Source: Euborellia annulipes (taxonomy: Eukaryota; Arthropoda; Insecta; Dermaptera; Anisolabididae). Taken from it: a stretch of 64,000 nucleotides of DNA. Both the position numbers and the translations under genes were made by a program. Position 1 is the stretch's first letter. Every line of letters starts with the position of its first letter. This document shows, in pieces, positions 11,890 through 22,267 of this stretch. The notes below the pieces were generated by a model. It was not told where the DNA came from. It did not search any database and was given only the letters and a program-made list of their open reading frames with translations. The stretch spans positions 25,277-89,276 of the forward strand of contig JAKCPI010005411.1 of assembly GCA_023213315.1 (NCBI GenBank), given 5' to 3'.

Positions 11890-12311
11890 TATAATAAAAT
11901 ATACCAGGTACATGTATATAAATTCTCCTTAAGTGGTGTTGCGAAGAAAAAGAAAATCGCTATATTTTCAGCAATTTTTTATTAGTTTACAAGGCAATAA
12001 TTCCAAATATTCGGAGACCTATCGGCACTCCTTCTTCACTGGATTTCACCTCATTCACCACATACGACCCTTACAATTAAAACGCTTGGAAGCGACCATG
12101 TTATACGTCTAGTAATTATTAATCAAATGATGGTCGCTTCCAAGTTTTAATTGTAAGGGTCGTATGTGGGGAATGAGGTGAAATCCACTGAAGAAGGAGT
12201 GCCGATAGGCCTCCGAAATATTTGGAATTATTGCCTTGTAAACTAATAAAAAAATTAGCTGAAAATATAGCGTTTTCTTTTCTCAAACATGTATATAATA
12301 TAATAAATAAA
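11890..12311. repeat. long palindrome with two hammerhead-like cores
   Basis: The strongest part of the arms is about 155 bp each (11944-12099 and 12130-12281), separated by only ~30 bp. Weaker matching continues outward to about 11890 and 12311. The right arm holds a well-formed hammerhead-like core (12188-12219). The left arm carries its inverted, decayed counterpart (12000-12035, with GAAT in place of GAAAT). The arms differ at scattered positions, so this is an old inverted duplication rather than an assembly artefact. Confidence 0.75.
12188..12219 (+). ncRNA. hammerhead-ribozyme-like core
   Basis: Order of parts: CTGAAGA, one extra A, GGAG, an 11-nt loop, CTCC, GAAAT. The conserved boxes and stem II agree with the hammerhead fold, apart from the extra A before stem II. 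Stem III and stem I are not clearly formed by this copy alone. Cleavage activity is unproven. Confidence 0.45.
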
Positions 12312-12596
12312 GCATCCCATTTGAATAGCATCTAACCAGCAATTTATAAAACAAAATTTGAATTAGCCCTCAGGCTCTATCTACTTACAATTTTATCAGA
12401 AGGGTTCATTAAAATAATTATCGTTTCATAAAAGGTAAAACTTTCAAGTTTTAATTATATTACTATTTTCAAATAATTAAGTTTAGAGATTGCGGTGTAG
12501 GTTTTAGGTGAAACATTTTAAACTGAGGTTGTGTTTATATGTGGGGTTTCACTGGGTTATGTGAGTAAAAACAAAAGTTTATATTATACTCGATAT

Positions 12597-12623
12597 ATTT
12601 CGGGATATTATCCCATCTTCAAG
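12597..12623 (-). ncRNA. hammerhead-like core
   Basis: Read on the minus strand: CTTGAAGA, extra T, GGGAT, AAT, ATCCC, GAAAT. The five-base-pair stem II is perfect. The first box has a U inserted or C shifted relative to the consensus, so activity is doubtful. Confidence 0.4.
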
Positions 12624-12927
12624 AGTTACAAACGACTGACTGTGGGAGTGAAAAATACAATATTTTATGGTAAGGAAAAGTGGGAGGGGGGAGTAGGGTG
12701 GAGTCTGATGCCTTTTGTTTAATTGGCTTGTGAAGGGCTTAGTGTTTCTCGGAATGGATTTAATGAGTGACAGGTGGGGATTGTCTTTCATCATATTTTG
12801 TAAAGTACATTGACCATTCATTATCTTTAGACTTCTTTTACAAATAGTTCTTAAAAATTAAAAATTAAATGACAGGATTAATAAAAATTATTTGACAAAC
12901 GAGAAATTGAATTTCAAATTACATTAC

Positions 12928-12930
<3 letters not shown>

Positions 12931-12969
<39 letters not shown>
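12931..12969 (+). repeat. poly-A tract (39 A)
   Basis: An uninterrupted A run. It could be a retroposon tail, but the preceding 100 bases match no SINE in the window. Confidence 0.8.
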
Positions 12970-12975
<6 letters not shown>

Positions 12976-14089
12976 CATTACTAGGCAAATAGACTTATAA
13001 TAGAAAATTAAATTTGTTAGAGTTTAGGCTTAATTAATAAATTTGTCGTTAAATTTAAGGGCTTGAAAAAGTCAAAAAAAAATTACATTCAAATTACAAT
13101 AAGTTACAGGTCGATCACAAAACAAAACAGTTGAAAGTTGCACTGGAGGATTGTTAAAGCTGCTTAATTAATAGATCTAATATTGTTGAGTTGTTGATGT
13201 TGTGTTGGTTATTTAGGATTGGTTGGTTATGGAAATTGGATTTTTTAATTTCAATTGCCTCTAACATGTCCAACCTTTCACCATTTTCAAATAATCATCT
13301 TTTTGAATATCCTCGAACGTAATTAATATTTTCAGGCAATTAACAAAAATTTATATTAGCCTCTTTTAAGTGGGAAAAGACTTTTTAGTTAAAAATAGAT
13401 GAATTCATACTCGGCTATTATCGTAATCGCGTAATTGCAAATAACAATAACTGCTCTTGATAATTGGTCTCAAAGGCTTATATCTATGCCCAAGTATAGT
13501 AACAGTTATAATAGTTCCTCAAGGAGCCCTGGAGCTCTTCTCACTTTCCTCCTAACTGTCTTAATTAATTTTAATTCAATAAAGTGAAAATGTTCTTCGA
13601 AAGAGTTCATTCTGAGATTTATGGGATTTCCCAAATGGAGCGAAGAACTATTAAAAAGAAGAGTAACAATAAAATAAATATCTTCCTTAAAAGTTATAGG
13701 ACTATATAAAATCCTTCACATATCAATCTCAATTCGGAATAATAATTAACAATTTAATGAATCAATCAATCCTTTTTTTGTTTTTATTAACTGAATCTAA
13801 ACCAATTTTCTTTTTTTTTTATTTTATTTTCAATTTTCTTCACAATCTATAAACAAGTCATGTTCTAAATTGTATTACGTTTAATGGCAAGAAAGAAACG
13901 TTTTACGTCATGAAAAAACTCATCTAAAACAAATATCGTATTTTTTATTAAGTAAATCAAATTTTATATTACTTTTTGTTTTCAAAGTGAGAGGGGGTAG
14001 TAAAGTTGAATAATTTAAAAATTTGGATACTTAATTTTTAAATTTTTTTCACTAATAAAATTTATTTTATTCTGGTCTCTATTGTGACC

Positions 14090-14150
14090 AGTGCCGGGTT
14101 ACCGATTAGGCGGAGTAGGCGATCGCTTTTTAGGGGCCACGCAACATTAG
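14090..14150 (+). mobile_element. probable hAT terminus fragment
   Basis: CCAGTGCCGGGTTACC ... GGAGTAGGCGATCGC ... AGGGGCC resembles the ends of a widespread hAT group (CAGTGCCGGNTT). The opposite end is not seen. Confidence 0.35.
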
Positions 14151-14155
14151 ATTTT

Positions 14156-14296
14156 TTGAACTCTTTCGGCATCTGGAGGACCATTTAGACCCCGTCCCTA
14201 TTTATTTAAATTAATTGGTAACCAATCCAATTGAAATGAATTTTTGTCGAGTATGTGAACCCGCGATCCCTGGTAAAATATGCAAGAATCGCAAGG
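14156..14296 (-). mobile_element. SINE-B copy
   Basis: On the minus strand there is a B-box-like GATCGCGGGTTCACA, then AAAAATTCATTTCAATTGG, GGGTCTAAATGG and CAGATGCCGAAAGAG. This is the SINE-B order: tRNA-like head, ATTTCAATTGG core, GGGTCTAAATGG, TTCnGAT. Confidence 0.6.
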
Positions 14297-14550
14297 GAGT
14301 AGGACTATATATAATTATTTTCCGGAGGGGGAAAGAAGATTTACCCCTCCCCTTTATAAACATATTTTAAAACTATATAATGTTTTATTCAATTGGAAGT
14401 GCTTTATGAAAAATTTTAAAATTCCATCATTAGATGGCTGGAATCAAACTTGATGATGATCTATTTCAAATTATTTTTTTCTTTCCAGGCATCCTTGCCA
14501 AAGAAGTTTCTATTAATAGCATAAATTTTGTACACACCGTAAAGAGCAAA

Positions 14551-14938
14551 CTGGTCTATTCTCTAAAAACAGGAGTTTTAAAATTTAAAATAAACAAATG
14601 GGTGTTAAAAAGTAATGTAGAAACAATCAGCGTTAAAAAAATGCTATTCTCTAAACAAAGTTTTAACAGCGACGTTAACATGTGGCTATCAAAATCATAA
14701 CCTTACTTTTTAGGTTAAGGTCGCCATGTTTATTTTAAACACGACGTTAAAATATTACGGCACCCCCTAGACATGGCATTTATTTTTAACATTATTTACT
14801 AAATGTTAACGCTTTGGCTATTTGAGGTAAGCAAGTGATTTTGAATAGCATTTTTTAACGCTGATTGTTTTTACATTACTTTTTAACACCCATTTGTTTA
14901 TTTTATATTTTAACGTCTGTTTTTATAGAATAGACCCG
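14551..14938. mobile_element. MITE family E copy 1
   Basis: The terminal inverted repeat GGTCTATTCTCTAAAAACAG at the left is matched at the right by CTGTTTTTATAGAATAGACC. The repeat extends inward through AACAAATGGGTGTTAAAAAG and CAATCAGCGTTAAAAA. An inner, shorter inverted repeat repeats the CTATTCTCTAAACAAAG theme. Other copies are at 45852 and 19283. Confidence 0.75.
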
Positions 14939-15149
14939 ATTGACAATTTCTGTAATAATAAGGGGATATCACAACACAAAGATGCCACATAGCCTATGTG
15001 CTCAAAAATTAAAAATACCTAGAAATCTAATATCCTTTATTTGCATAATAGGGATAAATCATAGATTGGTTTGTTTTGTAGGTCCTGAGAATGAAAGATA
15101 TCTAGTCGGAAGAGAAAATAAGACTTGGACTCAATAAATTTCCTTTTTT

Positions 15150-15348
15150 TACTTTCTCTTACCTATGTATATATGTAATATATATATAGAGAGAAAGTAT
15201 TGGATTCATGTCAAAAATTCGATGTCGAGATTTTGATGGATCTTCACGTTTTGAGGTCCCCTGAATCCAAAAAAGTGGTTTTCGCGACATGGTCTGTCTG
15301 TGTGTCTCTCTCTGGTGTGTGGTGGGTGTGTGTGGTGTGTGTGTGTGT

Positions 15349-15385
<37 letters not shown>

Positions 15386-15848
15386 CAGATTTTAAGCATG
15401 AAGGAATTGAGCTACGAGGTTGAAATTTTATATTTAAGTTAAACATCTCCCGGGACCGGAAAAATAAGCTTTTAATCAAAATCGGCCAAAGAGTACTAGC
15501 ACTTTACTGATGTACTTTTTCAGTTTTTTTCGATTTTCTCAAAATTTGCTCCAACGATTTTTTTTAAAATTCAAAAATCAATTATTTTTTAGATGCTCTT
15601 TAAAATGTATATTCTCATTTTGCAATTGAAATCTTCTGAAGACCACTTTACTCTTGTATTTCATAGGGAAGATAGGAAAAATGGGACAAAAACCTAATTT
15701 TACATCTGAATTCAAATGTTCCGTACTGTCGGGAACTAAATATATGTCGACACAAAAAATCTGGTGTGACAAGCACAGAACACAACTTTCGATTACCGAA
15801 GGTACGAGAAAGTTGTGTGCTGTGCGCCAGTCACACCAGATTTTTTTT
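15150..15848 (+). mobile_element. Fam1 repeat, full-length reference copy
   Basis: Both structured ends are intact: the start hairpin at 15150-15200 and the terminal long hairpin at 15756-15847. The internal microsatellite is expanded to (TG)n at about 15310-15382. The copy is nearly identical to 37734-38407 apart from repeat length and a few substitutions, which suggests relatively recent spread. No encoded protein is credible; open frames here translate the microsatellite. Confidence 0.8.
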
Positions 15849-16743
15849 ATAAATTCAATTCAATTATATTGTCCAAGCCCGTAGTTGAAAATAAAATAAG
15901 TTATTATTGAAATTAAAATTGTTAATTTTCATATCCTGATGTTTTTTTAAACAAGTAATTTAAATAATAATTTTCATACGCCATATAATCATCTTTAAAA
16001 ATATTAACATATAAAAATATATATTGTTAAACTTTAGTTTAAAAAAAAATGGAATAAATGAAGCGTACAAAAGGTCAAATAAATTCAATAAAAAAAATAT
16101 AATTTAAACAATCCATAAAAATGATAACCCGTAGAAAATATTTCTATATAGCCTTAAAAAAGATGAAATAAATAATTCACTCTGGGGACATTTAGCCATG
16201 TTAAATAGTTATGTATATAATGGACTCCGCTGATAGGTGGTTTGGCATAATTAGAGTTGCTCTGCAACTGAGGGCCAACTATGTTAGTCCTTTGATAAAT
16301 TCCAAAGCCAAGAGGATTGTTTGTTATGTATATAAGCTACGTATATAAACGGGGAATATCAAAAGGTTTAAGTTTAACAAAAATAACAGACTAATAGAAT
16401 TTAACATCCATTTGTTCAACCTATATGAATTGTTTAAATAAAGACTCTAGTAAAGATAACATTCAAAGTTTAATTATGAGTATAATCTAAAAATAATTAC
16501 TTAAATGTGAATTTTTCTTAGATTTTATCAGAGAAGTAAATTCAAGCATGAAAACACAAAATCACATCATCATCAGAAGGGAATTAATTATGTACATCTA
16601 ATGATGACACTTCTTGTCGAAATACGTATCAACTGTTTATATTAATAAATAAATTACACAGGTGAACAGTGATTTTGTGGCCCAAATATTTGAAGCTATT
16701 TCTAGCTAGAGTAACATTAAATAAAATATGACAAGGAGAGTAT
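15849..16743. other. no gene; one ribozyme-like motif
   Basis: AT-rich, with no ORF support. A stretch around 16195-16330 has higher complexity but no recognised identity. A hammerhead-like motif lies at 16598-16623. Confidence 0.45.
16598..16623 (+). ncRNA. hammerhead-like core
   Basis: Order of parts: CTAATGA, extra T, GACA, CTTCT loop region, TGTC, GAAAT. G5 of the consensus CUGAUGA is A here, which should inactivate it. The downstream bases (ACGTATCAA) are shared with the fold-back element at 60610, so the two are related copies. Confidence 0.35.
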
Positions 16744-16994
16744 CTTCTTCTTCTATCCTCGCCCTTATTATTCTCGCGGTGCGGAGTCGGCGAGCGGGGT
16801 TGGCGGAGGGGGTGAGTTTTTTTTCGACCGGGAAGGAATAGAACAGGCCGGCCCATCGCACGGTCTGACGCCTGTTGAAAATATAGAAGGAAAGAGACTG
16901 ACATGCAAAGAAAAGAAGTACTGCCAGTCCCAGCTAGGGCAGCTCGTGGTTGCCATCCACGTACCCACAAGAGGTGGGCCCCTGAGCAAATGAA
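16744..16994 (-). mobile_element. SINE-C full copy, target duplication visible
   Basis: A GC-rich ~250-bp retroposon flanked by an 11-bp direct repeat, AAGGAGAGTAT (16733-16743 and 16995-17005). The 5' head is on the right (TTGCTCAGGGGCCCACCTC on the minus strand) and the 3' tail is (GAA)n on the left. The diagnostic internal segment is GTGGATGGCAACCACGAGCT. Two overlapping open frames across it are not genes. Confidence 0.8.
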
Positions 16995-17243
16995 AAGGAG
17001 AGTATAATTGCATAATTATTCATAATTTAATTTATTTTTATTTCATAAGTATATTTTAAGTTCGTTTTTGAAAATATTTATTTTAAATAAGAAAAATTTC
17101 AAATATTTATAACTCTCTTTAAAAAAAACTACTAGAGAAGTGAAACTTTTACGCAAAAGATAAGACAGCCGCTTTTTTCTTGTTCCCGCGTAACATTATT
17201 TAACAAGAAGAAATTTTCGCACAAGAAAACGACTCTTCTGGGA

Positions 17244-17504
17244 TATATGGACCCTGTTACACATTAGTGTGTCAAGCGCCACCTACCGAGTTTTGAGAAA
17301 ATTAACATTAAAGTTTTTTGTTTTCATTTGATTATATATAATTTTTGTTGTCAATTGTGCAAGTAACATTAAATATAAATTTTTTTAGGACATATTTCAT
17401 AAAAAATACTATTAATTATAGCATTTGAAACAATATTCCGTGCTTAACTCAATTTTTAATTTTGTTTGGCGCTTGACACACTATTGCATAACAGGGTCCA
17501 TATA
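17244..17504. mobile_element. MITE family F, short copy
   Basis: Near-perfect ~38-bp terminal inverted repeats begin TATATGGACCCTGTTA and continue to GTGTGTCAAGCGCCA. The outermost TATA could include a TA target duplication, as expected for Tc1/mariner-type MITEs. The interior (AACATTAAAGTTTTT; GGACATATTTCATAAA) is shared with the longer element at 42303. Confidence 0.8.
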
Positions 17505-18292
17505 ATGCAGCGTTTCGTAACCCTTTGAGGGTAGAATTTGAACTTACTCCCATGCTTCACTAATCCAGCTCTGTTTGGCCTAGTTTGAACACAAATATGC
17601 TACTGGCAGAATTTCAACTTTGAAATTCCCAGAAATCAAAAATACCTTGACACAGGATTTTTATAAAGATCAAAGAATTTTTTTATTAACATTTAATAAA
17701 AACAAATGAAAAAAAAAATGCTTTTTTCTGTTTAATAATTTTAAATATTTTTTTTTTTTATTATGGAATTGCAAATTTAGTATTAAATTGATATTACGTC
17801 AATAAAAAAAAATTCGATGCTTTAATATACAAAAATATTGAGAGCAGAACTTAAAGACATACACATAGCTTGGGACTAGTATAAAGGGTGAGGGAGTAAA
17901 TCCTCAGATTCCTGTGCTTATCGGAAAATGCTTAGAGCGCCAGAGGCAGGGATTACCTCTCATTTATGTTCTATACTGATAAGATAGCTTTCAATTGGTT
18001 AGTGGAAATTCGGTTTCATGTTTGCTACTGTAGTATACATGCAATGAGCAAGTATTCACAGATGTATTTAATCCCAGGCAAGCATGTAACACGAAAATAT
18101 ATAGAAAAATGAATGATTATCTAATTTCATAAAACCTCTTAGCAGAGGTAAAGCTGTAACATAATTTGGCTCATTCATATACAAAATATCTATTCACCTT
18201 CCTACGTTTAATTTTTTCTAGCTGATGATAAATCGCATAAAATAGTCAAAAAAATTTAAGTAAAAAGAGATTTAGGTGAATTTATTATTACT
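17505..18292. other. no feature recognised
   Basis: AT-rich, with scattered moderately complex stretches (17865-18000) that match nothing else in the window. No exon or repeat is supported. Confidence 0.45.
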
Positions 18293-19070
18293 TAACTTTC
18301 TCTTACTTTACTACTTACATTCTCTTAACTATATATATTAATATATTGAAAGAAAGGATAGTATTGATGTCAAAAATTCGATGTTGATTTGATGGAAATA
18401 CACGTTTTTGATTGCCATGAGGCACAAATATGCTTTCAAATAATATCGGCTAGATTACTAGTACTTTACAGATGTACCTTTTGAGTATTTTTTCGATTTT
18501 CTCGAAATTCTAGTGTTAATTATTTTGTTTAAAATTCACTAATCAATTATTTTTTAGATGCTCTTTAAAATGTATATTCTCATTTTGTCCTCTAAATTGT
18601 TTGAAGACCGCCTTACTCTTGTACTTCATAGGAAAAAAGAAATGGTTCCTATGTTTCATAGCAAAATATAAATATTTTTCTAGGTTTATTTTTTTTTTTT
18701 ACTCTCACACAAAAACACACAGTCTTCTCGGTAACTCAGGCCATATAAGACTTTACGATATATGTATTTAATAATATATATATATTGGGGGCCCAGGCAT
18801 ATCTATTTTAGCTCTTTGGTATCCAACTGGCTTAAATAAAATTATCGGACTCCTTGGGATCCGAACCCGCGACTTTTGGTATAGAAGGCCAGCACGCTAC
18901 TAACTACACCACAGCCCGAGGGCTTTCTATGTTTATAAATTTTACATTTTGAATTCTGACCCATTGTCGGAAACTAAAATATATGTCGGAAACAAAAATC
19001 TGGTGGGAAAAGCCCAGAACACAACTTTGCTGGACGTTTTATGTTGTGCGAACAGTCACACCAGTTTTTT
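18293..19070 (+). mobile_element. Fam1 repeat, degenerate copy split by a SINE
   Basis: A recognisable Fam1 body (ATGTCAAAAATTCGATGTTG; TTTAGATGCTCTTTAAAATG) and a shortened terminal hairpin at 18992-19070. A SINE-A copy is inserted at 18702-18924 in the segment that elsewhere reads AAATATAAATATTTT...TTTATAAATTTTACAT. Confidence 0.7.
18702..18924 (-). mobile_element. SINE-A copy inserted in Fam1
   Basis: On the minus strand the head is tRNA-like: A-box region TGGTGTAGTTAGTAGCG and B-box GGTTCGGATCC. The body contains TTTAAGCCAGTTGGATACC and GGCCTGAGTTACCGAGAAG. Flanking TTTCTAGGTTTAT and TTTCTATGTTTAT look like the target duplication. The same family as 56685-56904. Confidence 0.75.
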
Positions 19071-19282
19071 GTCTTTTATTTTTTCAAATTTATATTTAGC
19101 CAATAGAATTTTATAGATTAGGTCGAACCTCTGCTTCTATTAATAGAACAAGAAGCGAGATTTCTTCATCTAAGGTGTTTATGTGTATTATTTTATAATA
19201 AAAAATATAAAATAATATTTGCTGAAAATTGTTGCAGAAAAGAATGATGGTAAACTCGGGTGTTATTTAATTAAAACACGTA

Positions 19283-19480
19283 CAGGTCTATTCTCTAAGC
19301 AAATCGTTATCTTTTAACAACTGAAATCAGCGTTAATTCATTTAAACACCTCCTTGCCCCAAATAGCTATTCTGTAAGCAAAAACTTTAACGCTAAAGCA
19401 AGTTTATGATTTTGACAGCTTTGAGATAAAAGCAACATGTTAACGTCGTTGTTAAAAAACTTGGTTTAGAGAATAGCTTT
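19283..19480. mobile_element. MITE family E, partial copy
   Basis: It begins CAGGTCTATTCTCTAAGC and ends near TTTAGAGAATAGC. Between them it has the family core (AACGTCGTTGTTAAAA; GCCCCAAATAGCTATTC). It lacks much of one arm. Confidence 0.6.
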
Positions 19481-19549
19481 TCTAGTGTGCTAGTGGTCAA
19501 GAGTTCGCTTTTTTAATCGATGAAAATTTTTCTAAATTATATTAGATAC

Positions 19550-19632
19550 CAATTAATTTATAAAAAATGGGGGCGTGATCTAAATGACTTCAGATTCCGA
19601 AAAAGGCCTTAAATAAATAAAAAAAAAAAAAA
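19550..19632 (+). mobile_element. SINE-B 3' fragment
   Basis: TAAATGACTTCAGATTCCGA followed by AAAAGGCCTTAAATAAATAA and an A run is the 3' half and tail of SINE-B. The tRNA-like head is too degraded to place. Confidence 0.5.
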
Positions 19633-19924
19633 CTCATTTTATTTTCCAAATTTTTATCCAAAAATTATTATAATAAATCTGAATTGTAAGATATTCGACT
19701 TCTCATTCGGTTGAGATCGTTAGAAAAATAGAAACTCTCTAGTTGATAATCGTCGAAAGTTTGTAAATCGTTGGATTAACTTAATCCCTTGTGTCTGTCT
19801 GGTATTTGAATAATTTCGTAGGAAATTAAAGATGCAAATGCAAAAGGTCCGTTCGTTCCTGCCCCTGCAAAGGGCCAATCCCTTTGATTAATCAAGTGTT
19901 TTCTTGGTTTCCTTGACCTGACAG

Positions 19925-20090
19925 TCTTCTGTGTCTGTTGCGGGACTCGCACTCGCCAGGGGACGAATTCTGCCACACGCTGCACGTGATGGACTCCCGA
20001 GGGCGGTCGGTGCTCGTCAACAAGAAGTGCGCGGATCGAAAGGAGTGTACACCCGATCGAGTTGGCTGCCTCAGTATCGACACCCAATGG
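19925..20090 (+). CDS. LU-domain (LYPD6-like) protein, internal coding exon
   Basis: This exon encodes the middle of a Ly6/uPAR (LU) three-finger domain, an extracellular, usually GPI-anchored cell-surface module. Read in frame from 19926, it gives DEFCHTLHVMDSRGRSVLV, then NKKCADRKECTPDRVGC and SIDTQW: four cysteines spaced as in the middle of LYPD6/LYPD6B (C-Y-T-Q-H ... KRC...EEC...GC). The donor is strong (CAATGG|GTAAGT) and leaves phase 0, matching the downstream exon at 57334. The 5' border is less certain. CTTGACCTGACAG gives a start at 19925, while CTCGCCAG would start it at 19960 with the phase-1 boundary common in Ly6 genes. GC content and complexity are far above the surroundings. 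The signal peptide and first LU cysteines must be encoded upstream, outside what I can recognise. LU membership is well supported; the LYPD6 subfamily is an inference from residue spacing. Confidence 0.82.
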
Positions 20091-20338
20091 GTAAGTTCAT
20101 CTTCAAATTCTCTCTCTAATATGATTTAACAGAAAAACCTTAAAACTTTAAAACTAGAATTATATCCTACAAAATCACTTAACAAGTCATCTTCTTAAGA
20201 AACAAGCTAAACATTTGTATGATAAGGTGAGGTAAATAGCCGAATAGATCTCGTAGTAAGATCAAAATTCTTCTTGAAAAGGAAATTTCTTTATTGATGC
20301 ACTTCAAGCAGAAGTTTCGGGCATCTACACTACCCACG

Positions 20339-20450
20339 TTTCAATTGGATTAGTAGCTAATCCAATTGAAATAAATGGTCAGGGGTGCGAACCCGCGACC
20401 CTTGGTACAGAATGCCAGCACCCTAACTCCTACACCAAGGCCCGAGGGCC
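20339..20450 (-). mobile_element. SINE-B copy with tRNA-like head
   Basis: On the minus strand: GGCCTTGGTGTAGGAGTTAG (A-box region), GGTCGCGGGTTCGCACCC (B-box), then CCATTTATTTCAATTGG. The copy ends in a local palindrome, CCAATTGGATTAG/CTAATCCAATTG in opposite arms. No A/T tail is preserved. Confidence 0.65.
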
Positions 20451-22267
20451 ATCCTCATTGTTGAAGTGATGTCACTGAAATTCCTTTTGTACTTAAATAA
20501 CTAACTTTTACAAATGCTTATAAATGCAATCAGAGAAAGACTAAAGGCAGACCGAAGTCAGGTCAGATTATAGGGTGGTGGCTTGAAGTGCCATCAATAA
20601 ATAAATTTTCAATCATGTTGAATCTGACTTCGCACTCCCCATCTTGGTCCTTATCTGATGCCAGTAAAATTCCTTATCTTAAAATATTTATTTATTTTTA
20701 CTTTCTATTCTAAGCTGGCGGCCTACACCGTCCTGCCCTTCTTAGCAAACTATTTTTTTTTAGGTATATTAAGCTTATAGATAATTACACAACTATAGGA
20801 AATAAAATATCTTAATTTAGATATGCTGCCTAATGCTTAGCGTCATCAGATCCATTCAATGGAATAATATATGTACAATAAAGGACAGCACCACTTAACA
20901 TACCCCTCAAGTCCGGCTAGAGAATGGCTAGTAGAGTGGATGCATGTGTCATAGACCTAGTGATGGCTTTAGATATATTATTCCATTGAAAGGACTTTAG
21001 AATTGGGCATAGGCTAGGAAATGTGTCGTTTTAATTATTTACCAAATAATTCAGAGCTATCTATATCTTTATAATAATCAGAGAACTAATTTGATTGCAA
21101 AATGTGTCGAATAGTAATCAAATTCAGAATCGATCATGTGATTTAAATTTGGGAAGGTAGAAATCAAAATCAATTTATCTTCAAACCACAATTTAACCAT
21201 TAATGACAAAAAAAAAAAAAATTAAATTCCCCGATGATTAAGGTATTATCTTTGTCAACCAAAGCAAATAAAATTATCTACCAATATCATTAATTGACCA
21301 GAAGTATATTAAATTATTTATTCATAGCGTATGTATAAATAGCTATTATTCAACTCTAATGGAACGTAAAGATTGTTTGTAAAATTTTTCTGTTAAATGA
21401 ATAGCTAATAACCAGATGGGGATCCGAGCCCATGCTCCTTAGCTTTTAAAATGCTAATTAATCGAAAAATTAATTATTCATTTGAATTAGGCCTATCTAA
21501 CGACCAGCAAACAAAGATGAACGAATTTATTCAATCCATAGTAGCATTGGCGAAGACAAGAGAGGTAATGGGGGGGGGGGGTAACAGCCCCACCACTAGG
21601 GGGATTATATCAATATATATTTAGTAGATCTAGTATTCCATTTTTAAATACTGTCGAAATTATAAAATTTGATTCTACCATTAACCTATATGGTGATAGT
21701 TGGTGAGAAAACTTTTTAATTCCTCTTGGCTGAATCCTTCCTTGTATACCTAATTGCGTAAAAAAAGAATAATAATAAAAATATTGTTAACATTTTAAAC
21801 CCTTTTATAAAAGAGGTGGAGGTTATTAGGCGGAAGGGGTAAAGCAGCCAAGCTTATAATACTGAGGCTCAAATCCAACACAAAATTATCCAAAACTACC
21901 GGCGAGGCTTTTCTTGAAAAATAAGACAGGAAGGGTTCTCATCTCAGTATAATTAAATGAAAGTTACACCCCGGGAATCACGTGTCAGTTTTTAGCACTA
22001 ATGATTGAAGAATGAAGAAAAAATATTTTATATTCTTTAAATTTTACTCATTTGGAGGAAGAGGGAAAAAATTATATATTTTTTAAAAACATTTTTATGG
22101 ATTGGAGAAATACTGGAGATATTTTTAATTCCTCTAGTTTATGAAATTTCTGAGTTTACTCCAATCCATAAGGTTAGTTTTGGCCTCCATCTTGAAAAGG
22201 ACTTACCGAGAAAAAATGATTAAAAATGATCGAGGGATATACACGCCCGCAGCAGGTCTGCATTATG
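20451..22267. other. intronic AT-rich sequence
   Basis: Besides the 136-bp MITE at 20855-20990, I see a G13-type tract at 21570-21583 resembling the G-tract transposons, and a B-box-like patch at 21425-21445 (minus strand GGGCTCGGATCCCC). No exon is supported. Confidence 0.4.
20855..20990. mobile_element. 136-bp MITE
   Basis: Perfect 18-bp terminal inverted repeats, TTCAATGGAATAATATAT and its complement, enclose ~100 bp of unique sequence. The family is unknown and there is a single copy here. Confidence 0.6.

Larger units (their letters stand above)
12312..14089. other. no gene; poly-A tract and one ribozyme-like motif
   Basis: AT-rich DNA. It contains the motif at 12597-12623 and a 39-A tract at 12931-12969 (possibly the tail of an unrecognised retroposon). 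No ORF with support is present. Confidence 0.45.

Noticed and set aside
15159..15479. His/Thr-rich 106-aa and Val/Cys-rich 80-aa frames
   Set aside because: They are translations of the (TG)n microsatellite inside Fam1.
16629..17013. Open frames with a GTWMATTSCPSWD-like segment, also at 62148-62468
   Set aside because: Both are translations of SINE-C; the similarity comes from the repeat, the third copy (27640) is out of frame, and the copies behave as non-coding retroposons.
18840..18925. Possible tRNA gene
   Set aside because: A- and B-boxes are present but the acceptor and anticodon stems do not form; it is the head of a SINE-A copy with a body and a target duplication.
19776..20087. 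Open frames on the minus strand over the LU exon
   Set aside because: They are antisense shadows of the plus-strand exon; the plus strand has the splice sites and the cysteine pattern.
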